A program made the position numbers and the translations under genes. From assembly GCF_021044685.1 (NCBI RefSeq), contig NZ_CP088014.1, positions 2,528,001-2,592,000 of the forward strand: a DNA stretch of 64,000 bases, given 5' to 3'. The notes under the pieces were generated by a model that did no database searches, had not been told where the DNA came from, and was given only the letters and a program-made list of their open reading frames with translations. Position 1 is the first letter of the stretch. Each line of letters opens with the position of its first letter. This document shows positions 45,454 to 53,508 of this stretch, piece after piece. This DNA comes from Bradyrhizobium daqingense (lineage in GTDB: Bacteria > Pseudomonadota > Alphaproteobacteria > Rhizobiales > Xanthobacteraceae).

Positions 45454-46468
45454 AGCCGACCTTGTCGACCAGCGAGGCCGCAGCCTTGCGATTGGCGGCG
45501 ATCTTCGCGATCGGCAACGGATCCGGGCCGAGCTTGCCGTAGCCGGCGATGGTGGAGTTGATGGCCACACCGGCGCGAACCGGATATTCGTAGTTCTGGT
45601 CGGCATACATCTGCTGCGCCTGCTCGCTGACGAGCCACTCGATCAGCTTGATGCCGTTGGCCTTGTTGGGCGCGTGCTTGGCAAGCAGCACGCCGGAGAG
45701 GTTGACGTGGGTGCCGCCGCCTTCGAAGGTCGGCAGGATGACGCGGGTCGCCTCCGCCCACGGTTTCTTCTCGGGATCGTTGTTCATCATCAGCGCCCAG
45801 TAATAGGTGTTGCCGATGCCGATGTCGCACTTGCCGGCGGCAACGTCGCGCGCGGCTTCGCGATCGCCGCCCGACGGCTTCTGCGCGAGATTGGCCTTCA
45901 CGCCGCGCAGCCACTCCTCGGCTTTGGCTTCGCCATGCTTGGCGGCATAGGCCGCGAACAGCGCGTTGTTGTAGATGTGCTGGCCCGAGCGGATGCAGAT
46001 CTTGCCCTTCCACTTGGGATCGGCGAGCTCCTCATAGGTGATCTTGTCCTGCTTGACGCGATCCTTCGAGGCATAGATCACGCGCGCGCGCATGGAGATG
46101 CCGGCCCATTGTCCGTCCGGATCGCGATACTGCGCCGGCACGACCTTCTCGACCACCTCTGACTTGATCGGCTGGGTGACGCCGGCCTGCACGGCCTCGT
46201 CGATGCGGCCGATGTCCACCGTCAGCAGCACGTCGGCCGGACTGTTGGCGCCTTCCGCCTTCATACGCTGCTCCAGACCGGAGCTTGCGGACACGACATT
46301 GACCTTGATGCCGGTATCCTTGCTGAAGGCGTCGAACAGCGGCTGGATCAGCTTGGTCTCACGATAGGTATAGACGTTGACCTCGCCATTGGCGGCTGCT
46401 TCCGACACGAAGGATAGGGTCAGGCTCAACACCGCCGCTGACGCGGCGAGGACGCGAAGATTGATCAT
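45443..46468 (-). CDS. fbpA: Ferric iron ABC importer substrate-binding protein (FbpA type)
   Basis: A 341-residue exported protein from the ATG at 46468, with GGAG eight bases upstream; the open frame extends 20 codons further without support. The signal peptide ends near SEAAA. The mature protein reads GEVNVYTYRETKLIQPLFDAFSKDTGIKVNVV, and the segment QMYADQNYEYPV near the C-terminus carries the paired tyrosines that hold Fe3+ in FbpA/IdiA proteins. It is the first gene of an fbpAB pair and lies downstream of two ICE-like boxes. Confidence 0.92.
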   Translation of the reverse strand: MINLRVLAASAAVLSLTLSFVSEAAANGEVNVYTYRETKLIQPLFDAFSKDTGIKVNVVSASSGLEQRMKAEGANSPADVLLTVDIGRIDEAVQAGVTQPIKSEVVEKVVPAQYRDPDGQWAGISMRARVIYASKDRVKQDKITYEELADPKWKGKICIRSGQHIYNNALFAAYAAKHGEAKAEEWLRGVKANLAQKPSGGDREAARDVAAGKCDIGIGNTYYWALMMNNDPEKKPWAEATRVILPTFEGGGTHVNLSGVLLAKHAPNKANGIKLIEWLVSEQAQQMYADQNYEYPVRAGVAINSTIAGYGKLGPDPLPIAKIAANRKAAASLVDKVGFDN

Positions 46469-46559
46469 AAGGGCAGCTCCCAGGGGGGCGATTGAACGCC
46501 CGATTGAGTAGCGCAGCCGATGCGGCAACGTCAGCGACGCGATGTCGCGAGAGACATGA

Positions 46560-46576
46560 CTTAGAGAAATTCCAAA
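46560..46576. promoter_or_regulatory. ICE-like box 1 (candidate Irr site)
   Basis: CTTAGAGAAATTCCAAA matches 11 of 14 informative positions of the rhizobial iron control element as I remember it (TTTAGAA, three bases, TTCTAAA). It lies about 92 bases upstream of the fbpA start. Irr is the global iron regulator in this group and binds such palindromes when iron is low. Confidence 0.5.
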
Positions 46577-46581
46577 CTGAC

Positions 46582-46598
46582 TTTAGACTCGTTCTAAT
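46582..46598. promoter_or_regulatory. ICE-like box 2 (candidate Irr site)
   Basis: TTTAGACTCGTTCTAAT matches 12 of 14 informative positions of the remembered ICE consensus and is the better of the two boxes. Its centre is 22 bp from that of box 1, about two helical turns, so both could be bound from the same side of the DNA. Confidence 0.6.
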
Positions 46599-46675
46599 TC
46601 GTGGGCCGAGACGATGATGGAAGACAGCGCCGCGTATTGCCGTACGACGCCATGGCTCTCTCCAGATAGCGATGA

Positions 46676-46689
46676 TTGAACCCCATCAT
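46676..46689 (+). promoter_or_regulatory. Candidate FNR/FixK-type site upstream of hemN
   Basis: TTGAACCCCATCAT matches 8 of 10 fixed positions of the TTGAT-N4-ATCAA box. It lies 117 bases before hemN, an oxygen-independent enzyme of the type activated by FixK/FnrN under low oxygen, with nnrS next in line. No convincing minus-10 element was found, so confidence is limited. Confidence 0.4.
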
Positions 46690-46766
46690 AACGCAAATCC
46701 GGCGTTCGGAGTTTGAGCGAGCGCAAAGGTCGCTCGCCTGGATCCGGATAATCTAGTGCCCGGAAC

Positions 46767-46783
46767 TGCCGCGACGCGCGGCA
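46767..46783 (+). other. Hairpin in the hemN leader
   Basis: TGCCGCG pairs with CGCGGCA around ACG, ending 22 bases before the hemN ATG. If transcribed it would fold next to the ribosome site and could affect translation or message stability. Confidence 0.45.
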
Positions 46784-46805
46784 TCGATTTACGAATGGGT
46801 AAGAC

Positions 46806-48158
46806 ATGAGATTTGATCTCGCAGCGCGCTATGGCGAAGAGAGATTGCCGCGCTACACGAGCTATCCGACCGCACCGCATTTTTCGCCTGCGATCGGTGG
46901 ACATACCTACGCCGGGTGGCTCGCCGGGTTAGCGGCCGGCGCCAGCGCCTCGCTCTATCTGCACGTGCCGTTCTGCCGCGAGATGTGTTGGTATTGCGGC
47001 TGCCATACCCAGATCGTCCGCCGCGACGAGCTGATCGCGGCCTATCAGCGGACAATGCGCCGCGAGATCGTGCAGGTGGCCGACACCATCAGCCATCGTA
47101 TGAAAGTCGAGCACATTCATTTCGGCGGCGGCACGCCGACGATCATGGCGCCGGAAGCCTTCGCCGAGTTGATGGCCCTGATGCGCCAGGCGTTCTCTGT
47201 GTTGCCGGCGGCCGAGATCGCAGTCGAGATTGATCCGCGCACGTTGACCGCCGACATGGTGGAGGCGATGCAGCTCTCGGGCGTTAATCGCGCCAGCCTC
47301 GGCGTTCAGAGTTTCGATCCGGTCGTGCAGCGTGCGATCAATCGCGTACAGAGTTTCGAGCGGACGGCGTCCGTCGTCGACATGCTCAGGCGTGCCGGTA
47401 TCACCGGGATCAATTTCGACCTGATCTACGGGCTGCCGCATCAGACCGTCGCCTCGTGCCTGGACACGGTCCGGCGTGCGCTCGCGCTGGCGCCCGACCG
47501 GTTCTCGGTGTTCGGCTATGCCCATGTGCCTGATTTCAAGAAGCATCAGCGCATGATCGACGACGCCGTCCTGCCAGACGGTCCGGCGCGCCACGACCAG
47601 GCTTGCGCGATCGCGAATGTGCTGAAGGAGGCCGGCTACGTGCAGATCGGGCTCGACCATTTCGCGCGACCTGACGATTCCATGGCCGTGGCCCTCAAGG
47701 AGGGAACGCTGCGGCGTAACTTCCAGGGCTATACCACAGACAGGGGTAACGTCCTGCTCGGTTTCGGCGCGAGCGCGATCGGACATTTGCCGCAGGGCTA
47801 TGTCCAGAACGAGGCGCAGATCGGCGCCTATGCGCAGAGCATCAACGCCGGCCATCTCGCCACCGCGAAAGGCTACGGCCTCACCGACGACGACCGGCTG
47901 CGCGCCGACATCATCGAGCGCATCATGTGCGAGTTCAGTGCCGATCTCGGCGACATCTGCGCCCGTCATGGCGCGGAGCCCGGGGTGATGTTGAAGTCGG
48001 CCTCGCGTCTGAAGCCGCTGATCTCTGACGGCGTCGTCAGGCTGGACGGCGCCAGGCTCGCGGTCGCAAGGGATTCGCGCTTCCTCGTCCGCAGCGTCGC
48101 GGCGGCGTTCGATGCGCATCTGGATCCGGGAAAACAGCTGCACAGCCGGGCGGTGTGA
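46806..48158 (+). CDS. hemN: Oxygen-independent coproporphyrinogen III oxidase
   Basis: A 450-residue radical-SAM enzyme. The iron-sulfur motif is C57-x3-C61-x2-C64 (in FCREMCWYCGCHT), preceded by RYTSYPTAPHF, the HemN hallmark. FGGGTPT and the LGVQSFDPVVQRAINRVQ segment follow, and GFGASAIGHLPQGYVQN closes the domain. It decarboxylates coproporphyrinogen III to protoporphyrinogen IX without oxygen, in heme synthesis under low oxygen. It is divergent from fbpAB, and nnrS follows on the same strand. Confidence 0.96.
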   Translation: MRFDLAARYGEERLPRYTSYPTAPHFSPAIGGHTYAGWLAGLAAGASASLYLHVPFCREMCWYCGCHTQIVRRDELIAAYQRTMRREIVQVADTISHRMKVEHIHFGGGTPTIMAPEAFAELMALMRQAFSVLPAAEIAVEIDPRTLTADMVEAMQLSGVNRASLGVQSFDPVVQRAINRVQSFERTASVVDMLRRAGITGINFDLIYGLPHQTVASCLDTVRRALALAPDRFSVFGYAHVPDFKKHQRMIDDAVLPDGPARHDQACAIANVLKEAGYVQIGLDHFARPDDSMAVALKEGTLRRNFQGYTTDRGNVLLGFGASAIGHLPQGYVQNEAQIGAYAQSINAGHLATAKGYGLTDDDRLRADIIERIMCEFSADLGDICARHGAEPGVMLKSASRLKPLISDGVVRLDGARLAVARDSRFLVRSVAAAFDAHLDPGKQLHSRAV

Positions 48159-48193
48159 ACTCTCACAGTCTGTTATTCCGAGGCGCACGAAGC

Positions 48194-48250
48194 GCGAACC
48201 GGGAATCCATTCTTCCACGTCATCCGCTGCACGACGGATTCCGGGCTCGT
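48194..48250. repeat. Dispersed palindromic repeat before nnrS
   Basis: GCGAACCGGGAATCC at 48194-48208 and GGATTCCGGGCTCGT at 48236-48250 form an imperfect inverted repeat. Elements of this kind (GGAATCC arms with CGAAGCGCGA flanks) recur between Bradyrhizobium genes. It splits hemN from nnrS and could end or stabilise the hemN message. Confidence 0.6.
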
Positions 48251-48373
48251 CTCCTTGACGCTGGGGAGTGTGATGGCACCTGCAATCGTCGAGCAGTTTG
48301 CGATAGCGCAAAACGGATCGGCCGGACGGCAATATTTTTCCTGACACAGTTTGAATTTCCAGGAGTTGATCCC

Positions 48374-49585
48374 ATGGCTGGCACCCGATCCCGCAACTTC
48401 GAGGGCTGGCCGCTGTTTGCGAACAGCTTTCGGCCCTTTTTCCTGTTCGCCGCGATCCAGGCCGCCCTGTCGATCCTGGCTTGGCTGCCGATGTTCTACG
48501 GCGAATTGTCGGTGACATCGGCCTTCGCGCCTCGCGACTGGCACGTCCACGAGATGCTCTATGGCTTCCTGCCGGCGGTGATCACCGGATTCCTGTTCAC
48601 GGCGATCCCGAACTGGACCGGGCGGCTGCCGATCCGGGGCACCTCGCTTGGAGCGTTGCTGGTGGTCTGGTTTGCCGGACGTGTCGCGGTGACGCTGTCG
48701 GCCGAGATCGGCTGGGTGTTCGCCCTTCTCGTCGATGCCGGCTTCCTGGCGCTGGTCGTCGCCGCCGCGACGCGTGAGATCATCGCGGGCGGCAACTGGC
48801 GCAACCTGCCGGTGGTGGCGCTCGTGCTGGTGCTGCTTGCCGGCAACGTCGGCTTTCATCTCGAAGCGCACTTTGAAGGGGCGGCGGACACCGGCATCCG
48901 CGTCGGCATCGGTGTGGTCGTTCTGCTGATCGCGCTGATCGGCGGCCGCATCATCCCGAGCTTCACCCGCAATTGGCTGGTCAAGTTCAATCCCGGCCAC
49001 TTGCCGGTACCGTTCGGGCGCTTCGACGGCGCAGTGATCGGCTGCAGCGCGCTCGCGCTCATCTCGTGGATCGTAACGCCTTTGAATGCCGTCACCGGCG
49101 TCGCGATGGGGCTCGTCGGCGTGCTGCATCTGGTGCGGCTTGCGCGCTGGGCCGGCGACCGCACCACGCGCGAGCGGCTCCTGCTGATCCTGCATGTCGG
49201 CTATGTCTTCGTGCCGCTCGGCTTCCTCCTGCATGCGCTGGCGGGCTTCGGCGTGCTGCCGCCGAGCGCGGGCATCCACGCCTGGATGACGGGCGCGGCC
49301 GGAATCATGACGCTCGCGGTGATGACCCGGGCAAGCCTCGGCCATACCGGACAGGCGCTGACGGCCTCGCCGGCGACACAAGGGATTTACCTCGCGATCA
49401 TCGTCGCGGCGCTGGCGCGCGTCGCCGCCATGGTGCTGCCGGCCTATGGCGATGTGCTGCTGCACATTGCCGCCTGCGGCTGGGTCGTCGCGTTCCTCGG
49501 GTTTGCGATCGCGTTTGGTCCGCTGCTCGCGGGCAGCCGCCGGCGCGCGCTCGCCATCATGGGGTTGCCCCTCCCGGCGCGCTAA
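48374..49585 (+). CDS. nnrS: NnrS family protein
   Basis: A 403-residue inner-membrane protein with about 12 helices, starting at the ATG at 48374 behind an AGGAG site; the open frame reads 73 codons further back through the repeat. The N-terminal FRPFFLFAAIQAALSILAWLP and the WHVHEMLYGF and NVGFHLEAHFEG segments, with conserved histidines, are NnrS hallmarks. NnrS binds heme and copper and protects cells from nitric-oxide stress, often near denitrification genes. Its position after hemN fits a low-oxygen or NO-related role. Confidence 0.93.
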   Translation: MAGTRSRNFEGWPLFANSFRPFFLFAAIQAALSILAWLPMFYGELSVTSAFAPRDWHVHEMLYGFLPAVITGFLFTAIPNWTGRLPIRGTSLGALLVVWFAGRVAVTLSAEIGWVFALLVDAGFLALVVAAATREIIAGGNWRNLPVVALVLVLLAGNVGFHLEAHFEGAADTGIRVGIGVVVLLIALIGGRIIPSFTRNWLVKFNPGHLPVPFGRFDGAVIGCSALALISWIVTPLNAVTGVAMGLVGVLHLVRLARWAGDRTTRERLLLILHVGYVFVPLGFLLHALAGFGVLPPSAGIHAWMTGAAGIMTLAVMTRASLGHTGQALTASPATQGIYLAIIVAALARVAAMVLPAYGDVLLHIAACGWVVAFLGFAIAFGPLLAGSRRRALAIMGLPLPAR

Positions 49586-49765
49586 GATCGCGCCGCGCTG
49601 GCCAAGGCCGTCCCGATCCGCCGCACGGCCATTGTGCCGCCGCAGCAGTGCCCCACGGAAACCCCAATCGAACCAGTTCCTTTGCTGCCGCGTCCAACCA
49701 CGATGGCGAGGCATTTGATCGCACGCGTCCGGCTGGCGGCGCGGCGGGACCGGCAGGAGGGACTT

Positions 49766-51445
49766 ATGCGCATCACCGCAAGCTATCTGGCAACGACGAG
49801 CCTCGTTCTGGTCGTCATGGCGACGGCATCGCCGTCTTGGGCCGCCGATGTGGATGCGACGTCGGCGATCGACACCGTCACCGTCTATCCCGACGGTGCC
49901 ACCGTCACCCGCATCATCAATGTCGACCTGCCGTCCGGGGATTCGACACTTGTCGCCAAGGACTTTCCGCTGACCCTCGATACGTCCTCCATCCGGGTCG
50001 AGGGGGAAGGCGGCGCAAAGCTCACCATCGGCACGATCGATGCGCGGTCGCCGCGCGCGGCACCGGTCAACCTGCCCGAGCTGGAAAAACGCATCGAAGC
50101 CCTGAACGACCAGCGCGCCGACCTGCAAGGCGCGATCGACTCGGCCAATGCGCGCCGCAAGTTCGCGGAGCACTTTGCCGAAGCTTCCCCCGTGGGCATC
50201 GGCGAGAGGGGCGAGGCGCGTCCGATCGCCGAATGGCGCACGGCCTTTGCTGCGGTCGGCGAGGAAATCGCGAGCGCCGATGCTGCCATCCGTGAAGCGA
50301 CGCGCAAGCAGCGCGAGATCGATCGCCAGGTCGCCCAGCTCGAAGCCGAGCGCAAGGCCAAGCCGCCGAGCAAGCTCGAAGTTCGCATGGAGGTCGCCTC
50401 ACCGGTCGCGACCAAGGCGACGCTGCGGGTAACGTACAACGTGCGCAATGCGCGCTGGCTGCCGCTCTACGACGCCCGGCTCGACACCGGCGCCAAGGAC
50501 CGCAAGCCGCAGCTGGAACTGGTCCGTCGCGCCGAGATCACGCAATCGACCGGCGAGGACTGGTCCAACGTGGCGCTCGGCGTCTCTACCGTCCGCATCA
50601 GCCGCAGCGGCAGCGCGCCGGAGCTGAATTCATTGGTCGCCCAATATCCGCAGTCGCCGAAGCCCCGCGCACTGGGTTCGGTCGCGGATATACCCATGCC
50701 CGCTCCGGCACCTCCCGTTCAGCGGAAGATGGAGGCAGCTTCTTCCGATGCAGCCAGGGAGGAATTCGCTCAGCGAGCCGAGGAAAGGCGAGCGGTCGCC
50801 GAGATCGGCGACTTCCAGGCCACTTTCAGGATTCCCGGCCGCGTCAGTCTCGGTGCCGCCGAGGGCGCCAAGAGCCTGAAGATCGCGGCGACGACCGTGC
50901 CCGCCGATCTTTCGGTGCGCGCCGCGCCGGTGATCGATCCGACCGCCTTCCTCGAAGCCAGCTTCAAGCAAACCGACGACACCACCTTGCTGCCCGGCAA
51001 GGTCGCGATCTACCGCGACGGCGTCTTCGTCGGTCGCGGCAAGATCACGGCATCGGCCAAGGACGACATCGTACGGCTCGGTTTCGGTGCCGACGACAAG
51101 GTCAAGATTGAACGCGCCGTGCTCAAGCGCAATGAGGGCTCGGCGGGCTTGCTGGTCACGACGTCGAAGACCGACGAGCGTTCGTTCAAGACGACGGTCC
51201 GCAACGGACACGATTTCCCGATCAAGATCGCGATCGAGGACCAATTGCCGGTCAGCGAGAACGAAGAGATCGTGGTCGAGATGCTGCCCGCAACCATGCC
51301 GCCGACCGCGAGCAACATCCGCGACAAGCGCGGCGTGCTGGAATGGTCATTCGACGCCAAGCCAGGCGAGGCCCGCGATATCAACTTCGCCTGGCGCATC
51401 CGCTGGCCGAAGGACAAGGGCGTGGTGATCGTGCCGTCGGGTTAG
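49766..51445 (+). CDS. DUF4139 domain-containing secreted protein
   Basis: A 559-residue exported protein from the ATG at 49766 behind AGGAGGG; the frame is open 44 codons further back. The signal peptide ends SPSWAAD. The N-terminal domain (AIDTVTVYPDGATVTRIINVDLPSG) is DUF4140-like, a coiled coil covers about 105-200, and the C-terminal DUF4139 part contains VTYNVRNARWLPLYDARLDT and EITQSTGEDWSNVALGVST. The family (mucoidy-inhibitor A-like) is widespread, secreted and of unknown mechanism. The gene is alone between nnrS and the hmu cluster. Confidence 0.88.
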   Translation: MRITASYLATTSLVLVVMATASPSWAADVDATSAIDTVTVYPDGATVTRIINVDLPSGDSTLVAKDFPLTLDTSSIRVEGEGGAKLTIGTIDARSPRAAPVNLPELEKRIEALNDQRADLQGAIDSANARRKFAEHFAEASPVGIGERGEARPIAEWRTAFAAVGEEIASADAAIREATRKQREIDRQVAQLEAERKAKPPSKLEVRMEVASPVATKATLRVTYNVRNARWLPLYDARLDTGAKDRKPQLELVRRAEITQSTGEDWSNVALGVSTVRISRSGSAPELNSLVAQYPQSPKPRALGSVADIPMPAPAPPVQRKMEAASSDAAREEFAQRAEERRAVAEIGDFQATFRIPGRVSLGAAEGAKSLKIAATTVPADLSVRAAPVIDPTAFLEASFKQTDDTTLLPGKVAIYRDGVFVGRGKITASAKDDIVRLGFGADDKVKIERAVLKRNEGSAGLLVTTSKTDERSFKTTVRNGHDFPIKIAIEDQLPVSENEEIVVEMLPATMPPTASNIRDKRGVLEWSFDAKPGEARDINFAWRIRWPKDKGVVIVPSG

Positions 51446-51471
51446 GGCTGTAGCCGCGAATGAAGTGCTCT

Positions 51472-51583
51472 CCCTCTCTCGCTTGCGGGAGAGGGCTGGG
51501 GTGAGGGCTCTCTCCTCTGGAGGATTGTCCCGTTGTGGAGCTACCCTCTCCCCAACCCTCCCCCGCAGGCGGGGGGGGGAGGG
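51472..51583. repeat. Inverted pair of CCCTCTC-type palindromic repeats
   Basis: The first unit (51472-51495) is a palindrome with CCCTCTC and GAGAGGG arms around CGCTTGCG, followed by a CTGGGGTGAGGG tail (51496-51507). A second, diverged unit lies in opposite orientation (about 51544-51583: TACCCTCTCCCCAACCCTCC, then CCCCGC and GCGGGG arms) and ends in a run of nine G's at 51571-51579. Such units are found in many proteobacterial genomes between genes. The two together could fold into a large structure between the convergent DUF4139 and hmuV genes. Confidence 0.7.
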
Positions 51584-51613
51584 AGCGCACCGTTGTTGCA
51601 GAAACAGGATCGG

Positions 51614-52414
51614 CTAAATTCCAGTCCCAATTGTCCGCATCGACTGCGGCAGCACATACGGCACGCCGTCAGCCTGATGCACGACCGCGTCGATCTCGAA
51701 AATATCCCGGATGATCTCGCGCGTCACAACTTCCGTGCGCGGGCCATCGGCAGCGAGCCGGCCGCCGTTCAGCACGACCAGGCGGTCGGCGAAACGGATC
51801 GCGAGATTGAGATCGTGCAGGATCGCGATCACGGCCGTGCCGCGGCCAGCGCGGCGGCGCGCCGCTTCGACGAGGTCGATCTGGTGGCGCAGGTCGAGGC
51901 TCGAGGTCGGCTCGTCCAGCAGCAGAAGTCCCGGACCATGCTCGGCCTCGCCGCAGGCGAGCTGCACCAGCACGCGGGCGAAATGGACGCGCTGCTGCTC
52001 GCCGCCGGACAGCGTCGGCAATTGCCGGTCCCTGAAATAGGAGAGGCCGACCTCGTCCAGCGCGGCGTCCACGAGCGCGCCCGCCTCGCGCAAACTGCGA
52101 TCGCCCGCGCCCATCAGCACGATCTCCTCGACCGTGAAGGGGAATGTGACGTTGATGTGCTGGGACAGCATGGCGCGGTGCGCGGCGAGCTCGCGCGGCC
52201 TGTAGCTGCCGATGGCGCGCTGCTTCAGCCGTACCTCGCCCGCGTTCGGGCGGAGATCGCCGGAGAGTAGCCGCAGCAGCGTCGACTTGCCGGCGCCGTT
52301 CGGACCGATGATGGCGACCATCTCGCCGGCCGAAACAGTCATGCCGACCCCGTCGAGCAGCGTCGCGCGGCCGGCGCGCTTGACCAAGCCACGCGCCTCG
52401 ATCACGGCGCTCAT
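51614..52414 (-). CDS. hmuV: Heme ABC importer ATPase
   Basis: A 266-residue ATPase from the ATG at 52414, overlapping the hmuU stop by four bases. Walker A is GPNGAGKSTLLRLL, the signature is LSGGEQQRVHFARVL, Walker B is LLLLDEPTSSLDL, and the switch His lies in AILHDLNLA. The Gln-Gln-Arg signature and the length are those of HmuV/BtuD-type ATPases. It powers heme transfer through HmuU. It is the last gene of hmuP-hmuT-hmuU-hmuV. Confidence 0.94.
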   Translation of the reverse strand: MSAVIEARGLVKRAGRATLLDGVGMTVSAGEMVAIIGPNGAGKSTLLRLLSGDLRPNAGEVRLKQRAIGSYRPRELAAHRAMLSQHINVTFPFTVEEIVLMGAGDRSLREAGALVDAALDEVGLSYFRDRQLPTLSGGEQQRVHFARVLVQLACGEAEHGPGLLLLDEPTSSLDLRHQIDLVEAARRRAGRGTAVIAILHDLNLAIRFADRLVVLNGGRLAADGPRTEVVTREIIRDIFEIDAVVHQADGVPYVLPQSMRTIGTGI

Positions 52415-53508
52415 AGTGGAGCAAGCCCGCGCTGCCGCAGCAGGATGACGAGGAAAACCGGTGCGCCGACTGCCGCGGTTAGGATGCCGATCGGCATCTC
52501 CGCCGGCGCCACGATCGTGCGCGCCAGCGTGTCGGCACCCACCATCAGGATCGCACCTGACAGCACCGAGGCCGGCAGCAGCAGACGATGCTCCGGCCCG
52601 ATGACGAGCCGGAGCAGATGCGGCACGACGATGCCAACGAAGCCGATGACGCCGCTGATCGACACCGCGACCCCGGTCATGGCCGAAACCATGACGATCG
52701 AGATCCGTTTCAGCCGCTCGACGTCGACCCCGCCGTGAAACGCGTCGGCCTCGCCGAGCACCAGCAGATCGAGCCCGCGCGCGATGAAGGCGCAGGCGAC
52801 AAGCCCAACGATCAGGATCGGCGCAAGCACGGCGGCCTTGGTCCAGGTCGCGCCGCTCATCGAGCCCAGCAGCCAGAACGTGATGTCGCGGAGCTGGCGG
52901 TCGTCGGCGACGAACACCAGGAGCCCGATGCCGGCATTGGCAATGGCAGTGATGGCGACACCGGCGAGCAGGAAGACCGCGATCGAGGTTCGCCCGGAGC
53001 GGCTGGAGATGCCGTAGAGGACCGCGGTGGTGACGAGCGAGCCTGCAAAGGCCGCGAGCGGCGACAGCTCGGTCTGCAGGAAGCGCAGCGCTTCGCCGAA
53101 GCGTGAATCCGTGAACACGATCGCGCTCGCCGCCGCGAGCGCGCCACCGCTGGAGACACCGACCAGCGCGGGATCGGCGAGCGGATTGCGAAACAGTCCT
53201 TGCATGATTGCGCCGGCGGCCGCGAGCAGGCCGCCGACCATCGCGGTCGCCACGATCCGGGGAATGCGGATCGACCACAGCACGAGCTGGTCGCGGGCGG
53301 CCATGCCCTCGCCCGCCGTGTTGCCGGCAAGGCCAAGCGCAGCGGGCAGCCGCGAGAGCGGAATGCCGGCCGCGCCAACCGTCAACGCAACGATGGCGGT
53401 GAGCGCGAGCAGCACGAGCAGCAGGGGAAGCGCGAAGGAGGCCGAACGCCGTCCTGCAGCGGCGCGTCGCCGCGGGCTTCGCGCGTCCGTCCCGAGCGCC
53501 ACGCTCAT
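52411..53508 (-). CDS. hmuU: Heme ABC importer permease
   Basis: A 365-residue inner-membrane permease of the FecCD/BtuC family with about ten helices. The LWSIRIPRIVATAMVGGLLAAAGAIMQGLFRNPLADPALVGVSSGGALAA block is the family signature. GFVGIVVPHLLRLVIGPEHR is the ATPase-contact loop. It begins at the ATG at 53508, overlapping the end of hmuT by four bases. It forms a homodimeric channel with HmuV. Confidence 0.94.
   Translation of the reverse strand: MSVALGTDARSPRRRAAAGRRSASFALPLLLVLLALTAIVALTVGAAGIPLSRLPAALGLAGNTAGEGMAARDQLVLWSIRIPRIVATAMVGGLLAAAGAIMQGLFRNPLADPALVGVSSGGALAAASAIVFTDSRFGEALRFLQTELSPLAAFAGSLVTTAVLYGISSRSGRTSIAVFLLAGVAITAIANAGIGLLVFVADDRQLRDITFWLLGSMSGATWTKAAVLAPILIVGLVACAFIARGLDLLVLGEADAFHGGVDVERLKRISIVMVSAMTGVAVSISGVIGFVGIVVPHLLRLVIGPEHRLLLPASVLSGAILMVGADTLARTIVAPAEMPIGILTAAVGAPVFLVILLRQRGLAPL

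Larger units (their letters stand above)
46469..46805. other. 337-bp divergent control region between fbpA and hemN
   Basis: This region separates two divergent genes, an iron importer and a heme-synthesis enzyme. It holds two ICE-like boxes (46560-46576 and 46582-46598), a possible FNR/FixK site (46676-46689) and a hairpin (46767-46783), listed separately. I see no coding sequence in it. Confidence 0.6.

Noticed and set aside
46762..46790. GGAAC with a downstream CGAT, like an EcfG stress promoter
   Set aside because: The minus-10 part differs from CGTT and the stretch is better explained by the hairpin at 46767-46783.
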